From NCBI RefSeq assembly GCF_001276515.1, contig NZ_LDVZ01000011.1, positions 1-62,573 of the forward strand: 62,573 nt of DNA, read 5' to 3'. Within the stretch, counting starts at the first letter, position 1. Every line of letters starts with the position of its first letter. A model generated the notes under the pieces. It was not told the origin of the DNA and ran no database searches. It worked only from the letters and a program-made list of their open reading frames with translations. Both the position numbers and the translations under genes were made by a program. This DNA is from Haemophilus sp. C1. Its GTDB lineage: Bacteria; Pseudomonadota; Gammaproteobacteria; Enterobacterales; Pasteurellaceae. Positions 60,045 through 62,573 of the stretch are shown piece after piece.

Positions 60045-61595
60045 TTATTTTGCTTGTGTATTAACTTGACGAATTGCTTTTAAGACAGCCGCGGCTTTAT
60101 GGCGTGTTTCATCGGCTTCCATTTGTGGATCAGAATCCAATACTTCGCCGCAACCTGCTTGTACATGGGCTATCCCATTTTGTACGAAAGCAGAACGGAT
60201 CACGATACAGGTATCAAAATGACCATCAGAGGTAAGATAGCCCACCGCACCACCGTAACTATGGCGTTTTTGTTGCTCAAATTGATAAATAAGCTGCATT
60301 GCCTTGATTTTTGGTGCACCAGTTAATGTGCCCATATTCATACAGGCTTGATAGGCGTGAAGTGCATCTAACTCAGGGCGTAATTTACCCACTACGCGAG
60401 AGACCAAATGCATGATGTGAGAATAGCGATCTACCTGCATTAATTCAGCGACTTTACGGGTACCGCTTTGGCAAACTCGAGCAATATCATTACGCGCTAA
60501 ATCAACTAACATTAAATGTTCCGCTTGTTCTTTATGATCAAGGCGAAGTTCCAGTTCTAAACGTGCATCTAATTCAGGATCAATGTTGCCGTGAGCATCA
60601 AAACCACGAGGGCGTGAACCTGCGATTGGGTAAATTTCTAACTGACGATTTTCTGGCGCATATTTCAGCGCACTTTCTGGCGATGCACCAAACAAAATAA
60701 AGTCTTCATCATTCATATAGAACATATAAGGGCTTGGATTATTTTGTTTGAGTTGAGCGTAACTGGCTAATGTATTCGGGCAAGCAAGGGAGAAACGGCG
60801 AGAAGGCACAATTTGGAAAACATCACCAATGTTAATATGGTGCTTTAAGGCTTTCACGATGCCGGTAAATTCAGGATCGTCAAAGTTTGTTTTAACTTCA
60901 TCACTTGCCGCTTTAATAGAAAGAACGTTATCAATATTTTTTAGTTTTTGTGCGATAGAAAGCGAGGTTTTCGCAATATTGACTTGTTCTTCTTGAGCAA
61001 AACAGAAACTTTTGAGTGTTGCTTGTTGATTTTGATGGTCGATAGTAATGAGGTGATCGGCAAGATAGAAACTGTAATCAGGGCAGTTGATACCATCATT
61101 TTGCAATGTAATGCCATCCATTGGAATAAAATTTGCGACGAGATCGTAAGCAAACAATCCACCTAAGAAAATAGCCGTTTGGCTATGTTGATAAAGAGTA
61201 GAAACAACACGCAGTCCATCAAAAATAGTGGCAGATTGTAATTTGCTATCTTCATCGAGTTGATTATCAAGTGGCGAAAATTGTACGGAAAATTCATCAT
61301 CAAAATTAACCGCACTTATTTTTCCAAGTGCGGTCAATTTTGGATGAATTTCTTTTAAAACTTGTTTTCCATTCTCATTCAATGCTTTAAATGTGACGTT
61401 GTGACCTAAGCACGTTATTTTAACCGCCGCATTGACTAAGATAAGGCTTTGTAAGCTGTTTTTACTCCCGATTTCGGCAGAGTCGAGTAGAAGAAAATTT
61501 GAATTAGGTTGGCAAAGTGTATTAAAAATAGCAGTAGTGTCAGCATAATAAGGAACGGGTTGAGCTGTCACCGCAATAAAGGCTTGAGTTTGCAT
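60045..61595 (-). CDS. trpE: Anthranilate synthase component I
   Basis: 516 residues of the chorismate-binding family. FLLLDSAEIGSKN near residue 33 is the tryptophan feedback pocket. IVPSRRFSLACP, YPIAGSRPRGFD, ELRLDHKEQAEHLMLVDLARND (in parts) and AGCGEVLDSDPQMEADE carry catalytic residues. First gene of the trp operon. The 5' leader is only about 23 bases, too short for a leader peptide and attenuator. Confidence 0.97.
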   Translation of the reverse strand: MQTQAFIAVTAQPVPYYADTTAIFNTLCQPNSNFLLLDSAEIGSKNSLQSLILVNAAVKITCLGHNVTFKALNENGKQVLKEIHPKLTALGKISAVNFDDEFSVQFSPLDNQLDEDSKLQSATIFDGLRVVSTLYQHSQTAIFLGGLFAYDLVANFIPMDGITLQNDGINCPDYSFYLADHLITIDHQNQQATLKSFCFAQEEQVNIAKTSLSIAQKLKNIDNVLSIKAASDEVKTNFDDPEFTGIVKALKHHINIGDVFQIVPSRRFSLACPNTLASYAQLKQNNPSPYMFYMNDEDFILFGASPESALKYAPENRQLEIYPIAGSRPRGFDAHGNIDPELDARLELELRLDHKEQAEHLMLVDLARNDIARVCQSGTRKVAELMQVDRYSHIMHLVSRVVGKLRPELDALHAYQACMNMGTLTGAPKIKAMQLIYQFEQQKRHSYGGAVGYLTSDGHFDTCIVIRSAFVQNGIAHVQAGCGEVLDSDPQMEADETRHKAAAVLKAIRQVNTQAK

Positions 61596-61619
61596 ATTGA
61601 TATCCTTTAGAAAATTTTT

Positions 61620-61653
61620 GTACTATTAAACTAGTACAAGAGAAATAAGTCAA
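61620..61653 (-). promoter_or_regulatory. trp promoter and TrpR operator
   Basis: On the minus strand TTGACT, a 17-base spacer and TTTAAT form the promoter (61648-61653 and 61625-61630). The 18-base imperfect palindrome GTACTAGTTTAATAGTAC (61620-61637) matches the TrpR operator half-site ACTAGT and covers the -10. TrpR with tryptophan should repress directly. Confidence 0.85.
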
Positions 61654-61699
61654 GCCTGAATTAATATTTTTTATGTTTTTTGATGAAAAATGTTTATTT

Positions 61700-62573
61700 T
61701 TATTCCTTTGCCCAAGGGCGACCTTCGTAATATTCAATATTTTGTTGATTAATTAGCTTTAATATGCCGGCAGAAATATGATCATTAATTTCATCTGAGA
61801 GTGTTAATTGAGGGAAGAAACGACGAACTGCTATCATTTTATTAAAATCAACCGTGTATTTTACGGTATATTTTCCTGAGGTTTGTCCCATTAACCCCAA
61901 ATTTTTTAAAGCAGACAAAAATCCTCGATCACCGATAGATGGAGTATGCCAACCATGTGCAGCTTTCTGCGCTATTTCGCGAGGCACAGCATAACAATTG
62001 GTATCGATATGAGCATTGATTCCGTTAAAATTAAAATGTATTTGTTGCTGAATATCTTCTATTTTAACATCTACGAAAATATCGCTTTTTGTATTCCAAT
62101 TTCCTAGAGATTCAAAATCATCATGGCAAATAAATTGATGATTTGAATCGTAAAAAGAGCGTAAGGAATAAGCAAAATCAGCACCTTGTTCAATCACATT
62201 TACTAAGCTTTTCACGTGATCATCTCGTAGCTGATTGTCATCATCGAAATAACAAATAATATCTTCTTCTACAATAAAAGCAGCTGCAGCGTTAATTGCA
62301 CCGTTAAGAATTCCGTTTTTTCCTGTATTCATTGGTAAGTAAATAGGAATTACATCAGGGAATTGTTCTAATATAGATTTAGCCTTATCCCAGAAAATAT
62401 TGCCATCGACAAATACATAATGCTTACATGGATAAGTCTGATTTTGTACGCTTTTAATAGCAAAAGCTAATTCTGGACGACCAATTGTTGAAGTAACTAC
62501 CGCAACGGTTTTATTATTTTGGTTGGTTGGTTGGTTGGTTGGTTGGTTGGTTGGTTGGTTGGTTGGTTGGTTG
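61700..62573 (-). CDS. Family 2 glycosyltransferase, phase-variable, 5' end outside the window
   Basis: The frame runs open from the right edge to the stop at 61700, at least 291 codons. After the repeat-coded (QPTN)n stretch comes NNKTVAVVTSTIGRPELA, FAIKSVQNQTYPCKHYVFVDG and FDDDNQLRDDH, a GT-A fold with a DDD metal/nucleotide motif. A start at the internal ATG 62332 would lose the nucleotide-binding N-terminus. It probably adds a sugar to LOS or another surface glycan. It contains no USS. ON/OFF state cannot be judged, as the start lies off the edge. Confidence 0.85.
   Translation of the reverse strand, partial: NQPTNQPTNQPTNQPTNQNNKTVAVVTSTIGRPELAFAIKSVQNQTYPCKHYVFVDGNIFWDKAKSILEQFPDVIPIYLPMNTGKNGILNGAINAAAAFIVEEDIICYFDDDNQLRDDHVKSLVNVIEQGADFAYSLRSFYDSNHQFICHDDFESLGNWNTKSDIFVDVKIEDIQQQIHFNFNGINAHIDTNCYAVPREIAQKAAHGWHTPSIGDRGFLSALKNLGLMGQTSGKYTVKYTVDFNKMIAVRRFFPQLTLSDEINDHISAGILKLINQQNIEYYEGRPWAKE
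62519..62573. repeat. (TTGG)n / (CCAA)n tetranucleotide contingency tract
   Basis: At least 13 uninterrupted TTGG copies reach the window end, so the true number is unknown. On the coding (minus) strand the tract is CCAA, translated as QPTN repeats in the glycosyltransferase frame. Gain or loss of one unit shifts the frame. Confidence 0.95.

Noticed and set aside
62332..62573. CCAA tract as the start of a hemoglobin-binding hgp gene
   Set aside because: The frame after the repeats is a GT2 glycosyltransferase, not a TonB-dependent receptor.

Overview
The window is chromosomal DNA of a Haemophilus species in the H. influenzae / H. haemolyticus group. The evidence is low G+C, dozens of DNA uptake signal sequences (core AAGTGCGGT and its complement), USS pairs used as terminators, a tetranucleotide-repeat contingency locus at the right edge, and gene blocks (rnfABCDGE-nth, kdsD-kdsC, moaACDE, firRS, purEK, trp) arranged as I remember from H. 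influenzae. The block order does not look like strain Rd as I recall it, so the region appears rearranged. Rd, to my memory, also lacks the [NiFe] hydrogenase operon seen here, so H. haemolyticus or an atypical H. influenzae is the best guess.

Layout. 1-7.8 kb: a leftward P19/FTR1 (FetMP-like) iron-uptake operon (FTR1 permease, P19, Fe-S/YHS-like membrane protein, two FtsX-like permeases; its ATPase would lie off the left edge) and a divergent frameshifted DyP peroxidase. 7.8-10.4 kb: ygiW-firR-firS, an envelope/ferrous-iron two-component locus. 10.4-18.6 kb: NSS transporter, nth and the rnf electron-transport operon, with an unannotated 27-codon membrane micro-ORF between rnfA and rnfB and a repetitive RnfC tail. 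18.8-26.2 kb: OmpA-like lipoprotein, sohB, YccT-like protein, YccS, kdsC/kdsD and RNase P RNA. 26.2-29.7 kb: ytfE and, behind a Moco riboswitch, moaACDE. 29.7-38.5 kb: aspC, purEK with a PurR site, an orphan HicB with a possible HicA remnant, pepN and metE with MetJ boxes. 38.7-49.8 kb: a phosphoethanolamine transferase-like sulfatase, pyrD-rnm, a hypothetical exported protein, fumC, holC, a lipoprotein, yqfB, a frameshifted HEPN gene and valS. 49.8-56.3 kb: a leftward hydrogenase-2 operon hybOABCDE plus hypC/hybG. 56.5-61.6 kb: trpE-trpG-tautomerase-like-trpD-trpCF. 61.7 kb to the end: a family-2 glycosyltransferase entered through a (CCAA)n tract.

Common threads are anaerobic redox life and iron. 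FNR-like boxes lie before hybO, ytfE and moaA; molybdopterin synthesis, Rnf and periplasmic H2 oxidation are all present; and there are two iron loci (P19/FTR1 and FirRS). Regulatory sites that can be read directly include the Moco riboswitch, PurR, MetJ, TrpR, CRP and PmrA-type boxes.

Broken genes are the DyP peroxidase (one base lost near 7530), the HEPN gene (A-tract at 46730-46736) and the hicA toxin (apparently deleted). The candidates most likely to be undescribed are the rnfA/rnfB micro-ORF, the HEPN frame that runs open into valS, and the hydrogenase operon with a canonically spaced FNR promoter.
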